From Moniliella sp. 'wahieum' (taxonomy: Eukaryota; Basidiomycota; Moniliellomycetes; Moniliellales; Moniliellaceae), in the NCBI GenBank assembly GCA_003971905.1, contig RSEE01000117.1, positions 1 through 64,000 on the forward strand: 64,000 bases of DNA, read 5' to 3'. This document shows positions 49,401 through 59,765 of the stretch, in pieces. The notes below the pieces were generated by a model. It worked only from the letters and a program-made list of their open reading frames with translations. It searched no databases and had not been told where the DNA came from. The translations under genes were made by a program, and so were the position numbers. Positions within the stretch are counted from its first letter, which is position 1; each line of letters begins with the position of its first letter.

Positions 49401-49502
49401 ATGCGGGTGGGGGGGGCTGGCCTGGGCCCCTGTCGGGCTCGAGGGAGGGCACGACGAGGGCATGAGCGCCGACGACGACAGAAGCGACGGCGACGACGGC
49501 AT
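46433..49502 (-). CDS. DENN-domain protein (probable Rab guanine-exchange factor)
   Basis: The tripartite DENN module is read on the minus strand across several frames. Upstream blocks are RFLRPEVLGCSASSVHTS, KAAKLIEIPNVPGAQIG and TAAQRTVRFYGVVLTVWS. The core follows: YIPYALCLLSIHPLFNLLGDL, LNQPAPPSGWPIVLPGPESE-like sequence, SALSPGGKVLFTSQYESLVSLAVVTAETL, LRSWQGAVHFTCHARDARF and GPEVCIVNLDRNQ. Then come IDEFVDTRDRLESRIGRLHKRL and a C-terminal coiled coil (LKETEAAREQAQAQLTQMQE). The tail is Ser-rich with Ser-Ala/Ser-Gly repeats. DENN proteins activate Rab GTPases in vesicle traffic. At least six frame changes plus introns (one near 48960-49070, GTACGT donor) are needed, so exon borders are not resolved. 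The start is placed at the ATG 49502 but could be 49463. The end at 46433 follows the acidic GYDPVESIEDANL. Confidence 0.8.
46575..46660. repeat. GAAGCT/GAACCT hexanucleotide repeat
   Basis: About 13 imperfect copies of GAAGCC, GAAGCT and GAACCT lie in the DENN gene tail. In the inferred minus-strand frame they code Ser-Ala and Ser-Gly. Confidence 0.9.
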
Positions 49503-51342
49503 GGCCGGCCAGGCAGGCAGGCGAGTGGGCTGCGGTGAATATTCAGTTGAATGCTGCTGAGGCTCAAGGCAGCTCTGCTCTTTTGGCGCTCTCAGATCAG
49601 CATCTCAGGCGCAGCACCGACCGCCACCGCAGCGCCGATCATGTCCATCTCACTGGTCACCCTGCCACCCACCTCGTGCATGCCCCCTGCCCCCTGCCGC
49701 CGCCTCTGTCAGGCGCAAGCCACGGCGCCCACTCCGCCCACATCCACCGCCGCAGCTGTGCTCGCCTGCGCCGTGCCGCGCCGCTGCTCCCCCGTCTCAG
49801 CCATCAGCCGTCCCATGCATCATCCGTCATCCACCGTACTCCTCTCGCATCCATCTCCCGTCTCGCCCTGTGCGCCACGCGCGCTTCGCGCTTACCTTGG
49901 CGCTCAGCCGTAGCCCCGCCGCCAGCCCCCCGCCCACACACAGCCCCCCCGCCAGCGAGCGATCGGCACCAAGTCAGAGCAGGCACAGGGGCGCTGTGCG
50001 TGGGTGCCAGGCACACAGCGCACACCAGGCACACGTCTGGAGCGAGCACCGAGCAACGAGCAACCCTATCGACGATCCCTCTCCCTCCCCCCCTTTAAAA
50101 TTCAAATGAAAACGACGGTGGTAGTGTTACAGTCTTCCCGCCGCAGCAACTGCCAGGGTGTGGGGGGAGGATCGTCCAACCCCCCGACCAGCAACCTCCT
50201 GAAGAGGATACAGCGAGAGATGGTGTGCCCGCGGCCGCCGTTCCGCCTCTGTTCCGCCCACCTGACTCTTGGCGCCTCTCCAGGAGCTGTCCCCTGATTG
50301 CGTCCCCCACCACTTGTTGCCCTGCCTTGCTCGCCCCCACAGAATGGTGAGCGTTGATCCACCGGGTATCTGGCGTGTGTTTGGTCTACGTCCCTTCAGA
50401 CCCTCCTCAGGCCTGCGAATTCCGGTGTTCTCTGCTGCTGCTGGTTTCCTGCTCCGCAGCGTAGCCCTGGTGGCGGCTAGCTGCTTGATGTTCCTCTGGA
50501 GGCATTGCTGGTTGTTGGTTTAGACCGCCGCCGCCACCGGTGCGATTGCATCATCCTCGAGGTCCAGCAGGACTCCACGTCTCAGATCTCACCCGAGATC
50601 GAGTCACTAGTCAGAGAGTAGTCTCAACTAAGGTCAGTCCTGAGGCTCAGGACCGAGGGGGGTCTCCTGCTATATCTATTGTGCTCCTGCTGGTTCATAT
50701 CATGATACGTACTGCAGATGCCCCCCACGTAACCGGGTAACCCTTGCGCATCGTCTTTGTCTGGAGAAGAAGGACAAACAAGAAGCTGGCCAGAAAAGGA
50801 AAGAAGCCGATTGCGGCCCGCTGCCGCGAGAAAAATATATAGGAGGGGACGTGCGCCCTCCGCACCCGCCCGCTGATCGAGGCTTCGCCCAGCGCAGACA
50901 GGTGCAGTGCCTGGCCGCCGCCCAGCCCCCACCCAGCCCGCCCACCCTCCTTCGGCTGAAGTGGGGGCGGGTGGGCCAGAGCGTATGCGTGCCTGTTCAT
51001 GACGTTCATGCCATATGAATGGGTGCGAGCGTCGCCTAGCTGTGGCCCCACAGCCTCCCAAGCTCTCAAGCATCGCTTCCATCCTCTCTTCATTAGTACT
51101 TAGTCGCGATCGCATCGCATGATAATAATGCTTCAATTGCATCATACGCCCCTCCCCTCCACCGGAAGACAGAAGCTTATGCACCCCCATTCGCCACCGG
51201 CAGCCTCTCCAGCCCGCGTTCGCCGGTTAGCCTCCTCCGCCCCCACTGTACTGTACTCATTCCTGTTGTGGATATACCGTTGATGACGTTGATGGGATGG
51301 GTTGCGATGGGATGCATCGGCTACTGTGCTTCGCTCGGTGGG
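49503..51342. other. Stretch without a recognised intact gene
   Basis: Contains the diverged duplicate at 50140-50345 and a 188-codon minus frame at 50624-51190 that matches nothing known. AGATCT-type words occur near 50582. It is otherwise unremarkable. Confidence 0.45.
50140..50345 (-). pseudogene. Diverged duplicate of the 3' part of the WD40-like gene
   Basis: On the plus strand this segment shares long identical words with 31605-31800: CCGCCGCAG, CCGTTCCGCCTCTGTTCCGC, CCCCTGATTGC and TGCCTTGCTCGCC, then CCCACAG. On the minus strand both begin CTGTGGGG-GGCGAGCAAGGC and can be read as (W/C)GGEQG. No flanking WD40 blades are found here, so this is a fragment or a shared dispersed element. 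Confidence 0.55.
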
Positions 51343-51350
51343 CTATAAAA
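51343..51350 (+). promoter_or_regulatory. Probable TATA box
   Basis: TATAAAAG lies about 140 bp upstream of the ATG at 51489, followed by a C/T-rich leader. This spacing fits a fungal core promoter and suggests a well-expressed or regulated gene. Confidence 0.55.
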
Positions 51351-51488
51351 GCCCATCCACCCTTCGTCCCGCCGACCCTGCCTCCCTGACCCGCCTCCGT
51401 TTCCCACCCTTCGCGCGCAACCTCCTTGTGACGACCCACCAGGCACCCTCACCACACGTCCCGTACCAACTCGTATTGTCTACCCGCA

Positions 51489-53689
51489 ATGTCTTCGTCC
51501 AGCATCTCCCTCTCCATCACTTCCTCCACCGCGACAGCGACGGTGAGTGAGGCGCTGAAAGCTTTGATTGCCAGCGCGCTAGCCCGGCTCAACGGCGCCG
51601 AGATACTCGAGTCGGCTCGGGCCCAAGTGGCACGGTACATCATCACGACGGCCGAAGCGCACCATGGTCTGTTCTGGCACTTTGTCATGGGCAGTGACTG
51701 GGTGTATGCGTCGCATGAACAAGTGCCTACCGGTCCGCGCCTCGAGGGTATCCTGCACTACCGTGGGGAAAACATCAAGTTCACTCTGTGGCAAACCAAA
51801 TGGAACGTGCGTGGCGTCACTTCCCTCGTGGGACCGCCACAGATCACCGCCTCCACCCTCCCGTCCCACATCCAGTCCCGCCTCCTCCTCCTGATCCAGG
51901 AACTGTACAGCGTGCATGGAGCCCAAGCCTCCGCTGTCGCACCGGTCTTTCTGGCCGATAGCCTCAATGCTACCTTTGGGCCCGGCTGGGTCGTCGCGGT
52001 GGGTACCACGGCCGTGTCGGTCTCGGCAAGTGCGTATGCTACATTTCGTACGTCTTCTTCGTCTTCCTCTTCTTCTTCGTCTTCCTTGCTTGTGGCGTAG
52101 ATATCCCCTGGTGGTGCACCACACCCATGCTAATCTGTCCTGATTGTCCAAACAGAGATTGGGAAGGACGTGTTCACCATCTGGAACGTCCCGGGCAGTT
52201 CGACGGGCCCCGAGAGTGACCAGAGCACTTCGCTCTACCTGACAGGAACCACCTTGACCAAACCTTCCGCCACTGGCACGCCCGTGGTGTCGCCCTCGCC
52301 TGCCCTGCCGCTCGGTCCGGAGCAGCCTCGCGGGTTGGAGCAGCCTCGTGGCTTGGAGCCGCACCGTCACCAGCCGAACCAGCAGACTGCTCCCCAGCCT
52401 AACTGGCAACCTGCTCTCCGCCACGTGTGGGGATAGTTGAGTTGGGCCCTCTTAAGACCACTGTGCAGCCCGAGCCTGTTATCGTGACCCCGCACCAAGA
52501 ACCGGTGGTTGATCTGCCTGTTGCGTTTCCGCAGCCCAACCAGCCGTCGGTGCCCGTGCCCAAGTTTAGTGGGTTGCGTAGCGAGCCTTTGGCTGCGCAG
52601 CTTAGTCCCCAGGAACATCCCTATACTGTTGCGCCTTCCCCGCAGACGATTGTTGATCTTGTGCCTCAGCCCGGGCACCATTCCCGCTCCCACTCTGACA
52701 CCTTCCAGCCGCAGGAGCCTGCCTCGCTCCCTCTTCCCCCGCCCCCTCTGGCCCGGAAGCAGGTGCGCTTCTGACCGCGCCTTCGAGCCAAGCTGTGACG
52801 CAAACGCAGCAGGCAGAATGGTCCGAGCTGCACGCGTCAAAAAACTCGCTGGTCGTGTCGGAGGCGTCGTTGGACAAACTGCGTTCGTCAATCGTAGTGG
52901 AGCGGACTAGTTTGGCGTCGGCCGAGCAGACGAAGGTGATCAATGTGGTCATCACTGTTCTGCTTCGTCACATCTCTGATGCCAAGTCCACCTCTTCGTC
53001 CGACTTGGAGGACCTCAAGCAAGCCATCTCGGCGCAGCTGGATGGGTGGCAAGTGCTGGTTGGACCGTACGGCTGCCACGTGAAAAGTGATGCCAAGAAC
53101 ATCATTGCGTTCTGTACGTCTCTACGTCTCTTTGTCTTGTCTGGCGGGGTACCATGCCATTTTGTGTCTGATCCCTCCTGGGTTGTCGGGTACTAACGTG
53201 TGTGGTTGTTTGTGGGTTCGTTCTTTGAATCTTGTAGCGATCGCGGGCTACTACATCGCCCTTGTTCGTCCCTCGCGGAGTACCATCAAGGTATCTCTAA
53301 CGAGTACGACTGCGAGTGGGAAGCACGTGGAGCAGACGGGGATTGTGGACCAGCTGGTGGATGGGCAGCACACTGGGCAAATCAAAGTGGTTGCATCGGA
53401 CTGGCACACTGGCAGTGACCAACTATCTGCGCGCCTCTACGGGATTATTGGGGGGGCCCTGCTTTCGTTGGAGAAGGATGGTCTGTCACTTGAACAGACG
53501 GCCGAGTATGTTAGTAAACGCGCTACGGCGATCGGAAACGGACGTTGGAAGTCCCTCATCTCCGAGACGCCGTTTGGCGAGTCGATCAAGTCGCTGTTTA
53601 CTGCGAGTTATGTCCTCGCTTCTGCCCGCCTGGGAGCCAAGACGTTCCATGTGGCGCTCTACCAGACCGGTCCGGCGTCCCACCTGTGA
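51489..53689 (+). CDS. Protein with several LC8-like (dynein light chain-like) domains
   Basis: Three exons (51489-52047, 52156-53113, 53238-53689) join in phase 1. Two segments fit the LC8 strand pattern '(G/P)W-x-V-x-VG...V...F-x-IG...': GPGWVVAVGTTAVSVSASAYATFQIGKDVFTIW (exons 1-2) and LDGWQVLVGPYGCHVKSDAK...SIAGYYIALVRP (exons 2-3). Two weaker copies may be FWHFVMGSDWVYASHE...IKFTLWQT near the N-terminus and GRWKSLISE...KTFHVALYQTG at the C-terminus. A long Pro/Gln-rich linker (52290-52760) separates the first pair from the second, and ends near AVTQTQQ, which resembles the TQT anchor recognised by LC8. No signal peptide or membrane segment is seen. Frame changes near 52430 and 52755 (a C run) are needed. 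I do not know a described protein with this layout; the LC8 assignment is from pattern and needs structural confirmation. Confidence 0.75.
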
Positions 53690-55517
53690 GTAGGTCAAAG
53701 TAGGTCAACGTACCGGATCAGCGCTTAGCACTGTGAGCACAGCACAGGCAGGCGGGCGACCGTGCATGCCGCCACTTCTCTCTTCCAAGTTCATTTCTCT
53801 ATGATTCATGAGTTCCCTCTCTGGCTGGGGGGTTTTGGCCTTGTACATTTTGACGGTCCGCGTTTGCTAGATTTTTACGGCCAGCATGCAACCAACCGCC
53901 GAGTACTCCCTCGTACAAGTACCATTTTTCGCTTCTCTTATGCCGGTGTGGGGGCGCGTAGGGAGGGATGTAGTTCAACAGATGAGACAAAAGCATCTAT
54001 ACGAGCCGTTAGGAAGGTGTATAGTGGGGCCGTACCTATAGGTCAGCCGTCGATCGCGTCAATATTCAATACTCAGTGTGCTACGCGAAGGAATGAAGCA
54101 CTCCGAGCGAGTCGGGAGAGCGAGCGACACAGGCGTTGGAAGAGACTGGCATATAAGATCTAAGAGTTGAACGTGTGATGGACAGCGAACGCGCAGGCCC
54201 GACGAGAGGCTGAAGATTGCTGACAGGAGATGTGCTACAGCCATGTCAGTGGCACGTGCACTCGTGCTGCGCCCCAATACTCGCCCAAGCCCGATGCGTC
54301 TTGCGAAAGACCCTCCCCAAAAATATCCAATGCCCCACGGCTCCGCCTCGCTCTAAAAATCAATCTAATCGCCGGCAAGCTCCGGGTGAAGCTAGTGACC
54401 TAGTGACCCAGCCTGGAGATAGTGTTGTGAGACGTTCGCGTACGCCTCTCCACGCCGATCGAGCCCACGCATTCGGATCCGCTGTCAAGCTGTATAACCT
54501 TCAAGCTTCCGCAGGGTTTACCGTTCGGCCCGGGTCCCTGAGTGAAACTGATACTGAGTGAGTGTACTGCGCAGCAGTGACTAGCAAATGACTGGAGACT
54601 AGGGTGATTCGTGACTCATCACCTGATGGATCCATCATCTGAGGCTACCGAGCGCTACGAATACCAACGCGCAGTAACTCGTAACGACCTACGACCATCT
54701 ATTACTAGTAGGCTGGTGTCCTTCTAACTCCGACTGGCTGCGGTTTTTTTCTCATCCCCCGGGTTGTCGGTGGTCCGGTCACCATGTTCATCGGTAATCC
54801 TAGGGCCGAAAAGAGCGCCAGCTGCGATCCGAACCCGTTCGCACATACAGCGTAGAATGCAGGCCTCAGGCAGGCCCTCAGGCCTTCGGGCCTCGGCCTC
54901 ACTAGTCACTCGCACCGAAAATATGTAGCATGCGCGGTGCACCTCCAACAGTGAGTTCCCACAACCTTGAACGTTCAAGCTTCAAGGCAACTGCGAACCA
55001 ACGGGGGTGTGTGGCTCTGGACGGGGGCAATGCACCGCAGGGGCCGGAAGGGGCCGGCAAGGCACGTGGCCCCTGGGTGCCAACAGGTGGAGTTGCGAGT
55101 GGAGGTGGAGTACCGTGTGGACCACAGTGGAGCTGAGCGTGGAGATTCACCGGCCATTCACCACTGACCGTATTTCCGACGTATGCTTGCTTTGTCTAGC
55201 TCTTGAAAATTGTACGTAACGCGGTCCCGGCGTCTCACCCAGTCAAAATTCAATTCGATTATCGATGAGTCCTTTTTAACAACGCCGCACGAGCGACAAC
55301 CACGCGGCCATTGACGCCATCACAGATGGCTGCGTCAGGACCGCGCTGCTCTGAGGCTGCGTCAGGACCGCGCTGCTCAGAGGTTCCGATCCGACATGCC
55401 TTGTGCTTTTCCCTGCCTCGCTAGCTGGGCCGCGGTCTTGCTATTTGAAGGGCTGCAATCGAACCGCTGCTCCACTTCTCCATCCACCCCCCCATCCCAT
55501 CCACCCCTCGCCCTACG
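53690..55517. other. Intergenic region
   Basis: No gene is recognised. AAGCTT words occur near 54498 and 54975, and GACTAG/ACTAGT words near 54580-54600. A 21-bp unit (GCTGCGTCAGGACCGCGCTGC) is duplicated at 55329-55378. Confidence 0.5.
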
Positions 55518-56867
55518 ATGCGCTTCCTCTCTCTCGCCAGTCTTCTGAGCGTGGGCCTGGCCTCTTCACCTTGGCTGCACCCTTGGGCTGGCCCGTGGAG
55601 CGGTCCAATGGGTACCCGGAGCCGTCCCAGGACCCATTCTATGCGGCCCCAAGCAACTTGAGTGCCTACAGCCGTGGGCAAATTATTCGTCGTCGGCCCA
55701 TCACCTCGCCTCTGGTCACTACCGCGAGCAAAGCCGAACAAATCGTGTACCGCACGACCAACACGCAAAACAAGCCTCCTGGACCGTCTCGACGCTGTTC
55801 ACTCCCTCCCAGCCTGCCGAGAACAAGGGGTTGTACGTGTGGCTTGCGTATGAGGATGCAGCGAACCTAAAGTGCTCCCCAAGCTACAGTTTGGCCGTTG
55901 GCTCGGCATTCCCAGCTTACCAAAGTACCGTGGACAACTTGACGGTAATCTCGTTGGAGTGGGCGCTGGGACGTGGGTTGTACGTCACAGTTCCGGATCA
56001 TGAGGGTCCTCACTCGGGCTTCCTGTCCGGGTACGAGGAGGGCTACGCGACGCTTGATGCGGCGCGTGCGTCTCTTTCGGCATTGGAGTTGGACCCCAAG
56101 ACACCCATTGCCCTGCACGGGTACAGTGGTGGTGGTCATGCCACGGTCTGGGCCGCGAACTTGGTCCCGTCGTACGGTTGGGATTTGAATGTGCTTGCCG
56201 CTGCGCATGGTGGTACGCCGATTGACATTCAGGCCACGGCGGAGATGGATGATAACACACCCACTGCCGGATCGATCCCATCGGCCTTGGCGGGCATCTT
56301 GGCTACGTACCCTAAGAAGTACCTCAAGGCATTTGAGAAGCACTGCAGCAAGAAGTTCCTGGATGCCTTGGCCTTTACTCAAAAGGATGGGGAATGCTCA
56401 ACGGCTGACGTGGTCACGTTAGCCAACACGAGCTGGATTGGAGAGTGCCACTTTACGCCTTCGTTCTGGACCTCGTCGACAATCAGTACCTGGCGCATCG
56501 GGAGTCGTTGTTGGCCAACCAAAGTTCCAGCGCGATTGGCGTGCCTCAGTTCCCACGCTTCATCTACCACGGTAGTGAGGACACTCGTATCCCCATCACG
56601 CCCGTCAAGTCCTATGTGCACCAACAGTGCGTTGCTGGTGGTGGGCCTATCCAGTTTGGCATTCTCAATGGCACCACACCACGGTGGGGCTGTTGGGTGC
56701 GCCGCAGGCCTTGCGCTTCCTCCAAGACGCGTTTGCGGGCAACACGTCTACCCCCGCGTGTGGTGAGGGGGCGATATCTTGACCCTTCAATCCCCGACCT
56801 GGCGCAGGTTCTCGGAGCTCCGACGGCCAAGGCGCTGTTGGAGCTGGCCGAGGCAGCTTCCAGCTAA
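55518..56867 (+). CDS. Secretory lipase, CalA/LIP family
   Basis: The start MRFLSLASLLSVGLASS is a clear signal peptide, so the enzyme is secreted. The mature protein shows the LIP-family layout: YPEPSQDPFYAAP...YSRGQIIRRRPI, then ENKGLYVWLAYEDAANLKCSPSYSLAVG, VTVPDHEGPHSGFLSGYEEGYATLDA and the nucleophile elbow HGYSGGGHATVWAANL. It continues with GWDLNVLAAAHGGTP, FIYHGSEDTRIPITP (catalytic Asp region) and a late His block (HTTVGLLGAPQALRFLQ). These enzymes hydrolyse extracellular triacylglycerols in yeasts and basidiomycetes. Frame changes are needed near 55600, 55770, 56430, 56680 and 56775. The stop at 56867 follows LELAEAASS. It may serve nutrition on lipid-rich surfaces, an inference from the family. 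Confidence 0.9.
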
Positions 56868-58278
56868 GTTCAGGGCCACTCGCCCCGTTTACACTGTGGT
56901 CTCGCTACATTTTCTTTCTCCATACGCACACTCTCTGCCCGTGCATGTTACTGTGATATGATGTCTCTGGTATTGTGGGCAAATCCTAAGGAGGCATGAG
57001 TTACTCTCCCCATCAGATTCGACCAAACCCATTCTTTACCGCGACTGCACCTGGAACGTGATCGATGTCAATTTTTTCGTTTTGTATAGCTCTCCTTGTG
57101 TCTGAACGCACTTGTCCTCCATCTCGCACTTGCGATACCGTAGAAGCCTTTGAGGAGAGATAAGACAACGAGCTACTCTTTTTATTGTCGACATGTATAT
57201 GCATGGTGACGAAGGTGGGCAGAGGGAGGAAGAGGAAGAGGGGAAACAGTTATCGAGCCATCATGGGGTTACTCGTGCTCTTGATGATCAAGGTCGCTTC
57301 GGGCCCTCTTACTTAGGCTAGCTTCAGGCCGAGTCTAGGAGCTCCAGTCTTGTGTCGCTTCTGCTGTTGTCGTTGTTGCGCAGCCAGATGCGGTAGTCAC
57401 TACGGCGTCTGACTGATTTGGATGTGATGTGCTGTTGTGTGTGGTTTTGGTTGGCTACTGGCACCCGCACTACAGTCGCCGGCGGGTCTAGCTGTGATTT
57501 GGATGTGCTCTTGTCGTTTTGGTTGGCTACGCCCCCAACACTACACTCGTCGGATGTGGGATATGGGCGCTGGCGTGGACTCTTGCGCTTGGGCACACGC
57601 TGATGGTGGCACCATCAGGACCATGGGTGGTTCGAATGCATGCATGCATCGACGCTTGGGGCGTCGAGTTCAGTTCAACGTTCAACGTTCAAGCGGCCCC
57701 TGCAAGCGGAAGCTGAAAGCTGCAAGCGGGAATGGGGCAAAGGCCGTTGGGCGTACGTAAGCCTACCGAGCAAACCGAGCAATCTGCAGGGGCGCAGGCA
57801 GGCAGCGCGCGGCAGGAGCCCCGGGAGCAGCGCGTGCGCGGGCGGGGCCAACGCCTGGCACAACAGCGGTGATGTCATGCATGGAGCCCATGCGGTCGAT
57901 CGCAGATCATCGACCAACACGCCCAACGCTGACCGCGCACCGCTGAGGGATGGGTGATGATCGATGCGTGGTTGCTGGCCTCCGCCCGCGCTCGCACCAC
58001 ACCACTGTGCCGGCCAGTTGGGGTAGTAGCATGTGTGTGACCGGTGACCGGCTGGCCGCCCCCGCGCAACACCGCCCCCCCAGCGCATCACGTGAGCACA
58101 CACTGGGCGTGTGCCGCCGAGCGGAGCGGAGGGGCTTGCAGTTGCACTCTACGCTGCAGCTGGCGCTGGGCTGCTGCCCCTGCTGCCTGCTGGCCCTGCC
58201 CGCTTCTTGTCCCCGCTTTTTGGAGCGCTCTGCTCCTGCCCCACCACCACCGCCGCTGCCTCCCCTCCTGTGGGCGCC
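56868..58278. other. Intergenic region
   Basis: No gene is recognised. It contains an AACGTT-type array (57673-57693), a diverged pair of about 60-75 bp near 57430-57540 (GTTTTGGTTGGCTAC... and GTCGTTTTGGTTGGCTAC...) and ATCGAT-type words near 57895. Confidence 0.5.
57673..57693. repeat. Heptad palindrome array, AACGTT type
   Basis: Three units of GTTCAAC at period 7. Confidence 0.9.
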
Positions 58279-59765
58279 ATGGGCTTTCCCGAGCGCTATG
58301 CGCTCGACACACCCGCCATAGACGTCCACCGTCTCCCGCGGGCAATCAACCCCGTCGTCATCTGGGTCACACGCATGCTGCTCACCCTGTGCATTTGCGG
58401 TCTCTCGCTCGCCGTCCTGGTCGTCAGCTGCCTCACCGTCAAGGTAGGTCCCCCCCCCCCATGCACGACCTGCGTTTCTTTTGCCCCGTCCCTCCTTACT
58501 GACCCTCCTTGCAGTGGTACAACGACAATGATCCTATCGTCAAGCCCTCCTGGGGCTCCCTCATTCCTCATCATCCTCGGTGTCTGCACCCCCCTCATCT
58601 ACTTTGGGTACGACGTCGCCCTCCCTCTCGCGCCCTTTGTCCATCCGGGCGACATCCTTTACTGCCTGCTCGACGTAAAGGTCGAGATTGTGCTCCAGTT
58701 CTCCATGTGTGTCTTGTGGGTATCCGGCACCTTGGCCTACTTTGAAGATCTGGGCGGCAGGAGGCCTGTACCTTTGACTCGTACTACCACTATGCCAAGC
58801 CGAACGACTTTAACCATGTGTGTTCCTTCGCGACCTGGTATGGAAGTTGTCGTGGGCCACGTTTGCCATCCAGGTTTTCCTCTTCTTTTTCGAAGTGCTC
58901 GCCGCTGCCTACATCTTTTTTTTCTCGATCAGGAGGTCCTCAACGAACCTCACTATACTGGGGCAGGAGGGTACGACTTTCAAAAGGGCCGTCGCGCTTC
59001 GAAACAAGCATCACGCGCCACGCGTGCTAGTCGTACCCCTCCCCAATTTGCCTACAAGGATCACCCTCCTGCTTCCTATCGCCGTGCCGCCCCATACCGC
59101 GATTCTTCGCGAGACTACGACCGGCGGGACTACGACCAACGGGACTACGACCAGCGGGATTACGATGAGCGAGACTACGATGAGCGAGACTACGATCCTC
59201 AGGACTACGATTCCGAGGAGTATGATGCTCGGGACTACGATCCGCAAGACGTTGAGGATGCTCATGAGCATGCTGGCTCGGTCGTGTCCCGCTCGACGAC
59301 CCGGCACTCGCGTACGTCGGCCCGGCGTGGCGGCGGGTACAATGTAGGTACTCCAGCGGAGCCTACGCCATTTGAGGAGGAGATGCACGAAGCCGGACCC
59401 TATGTCGGTGAGGACGAGTGGGTTGGACGGTCGAGTTTTGCGAGAACCGCACCGAACGTGGGTACGAGACGACGCGGGTCTCCACTCGACCCCTTCGCTC
59501 CGGCTCGAGCGCGATCGCAAGCTCGTCGCGGGTCTGCCTATTACCGTGGCGGCTCGCAAGCTGCCACGTCGCGACGCGGGTCGTACTCGGACCTGACTTT
59601 GCGCTCAGCGCCTCGTCGACAAGCCAGCGGCGCGTCTCACACCGGGGAGCGTCGTATGCGTCGGAGCCACCTGCTGTGGACGAAGAGAGTGAGGTGGAAG
59701 ATGATTTACCTGCGCTCGGTACGCGCGGTCGACGGGCGTACCTTTCTGATTCAGATGAGGAGTGA
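58279..59765 (+). CDS. Four-transmembrane MARVEL-like membrane protein with a long charged tail
   Basis: Four hydrophobic segments are read: VVIWVTRMLLTLCICGLSLAVL, SFLIILGVCTPLIYFGYDVAL, EIVLQFSMCVLWVSGTLAYF and SWATFAIQVFLFFFEVLAAAYIF. Their spacing, with a Cys-containing loop (EACTFDSYYHYAKPNDFNHVC) between TM3 and TM4, fits fungal MARVEL-domain proteins. The cytosolic tail carries RDYDx pentapeptide repeats (59105-59245), then Ser/Arg-rich sequence, and ends with the acidic SDSDEE. An intron at 58444-58514 (GTAGGT donor, TGCAG acceptor, phase 0) precedes WYNDND. Frame changes near 58555 (GGGG run), 58760, 58840, 58925 (poly-T) and 59635 are needed. The start at 58279 gives MGFPERYALDTP. 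The role is unknown; membrane organisation is a guess from the fold. Confidence 0.75.
59105..59245 (+). repeat. 15-nt repeat coding Arg-Asp-Tyr-Asp-x
   Basis: About nine imperfect copies of a 15-nt unit encode RDYDR, RDYDQ, RDYDE and similar pentapeptides in the tail of the MARVEL-like protein. Confidence 0.95.

Noticed and set aside
50624-51190. 188-codon minus frame as a gene
   Set aside because: No family resemblance and low-complexity Gly/Ala/Arg content. It is not supported beyond being open.
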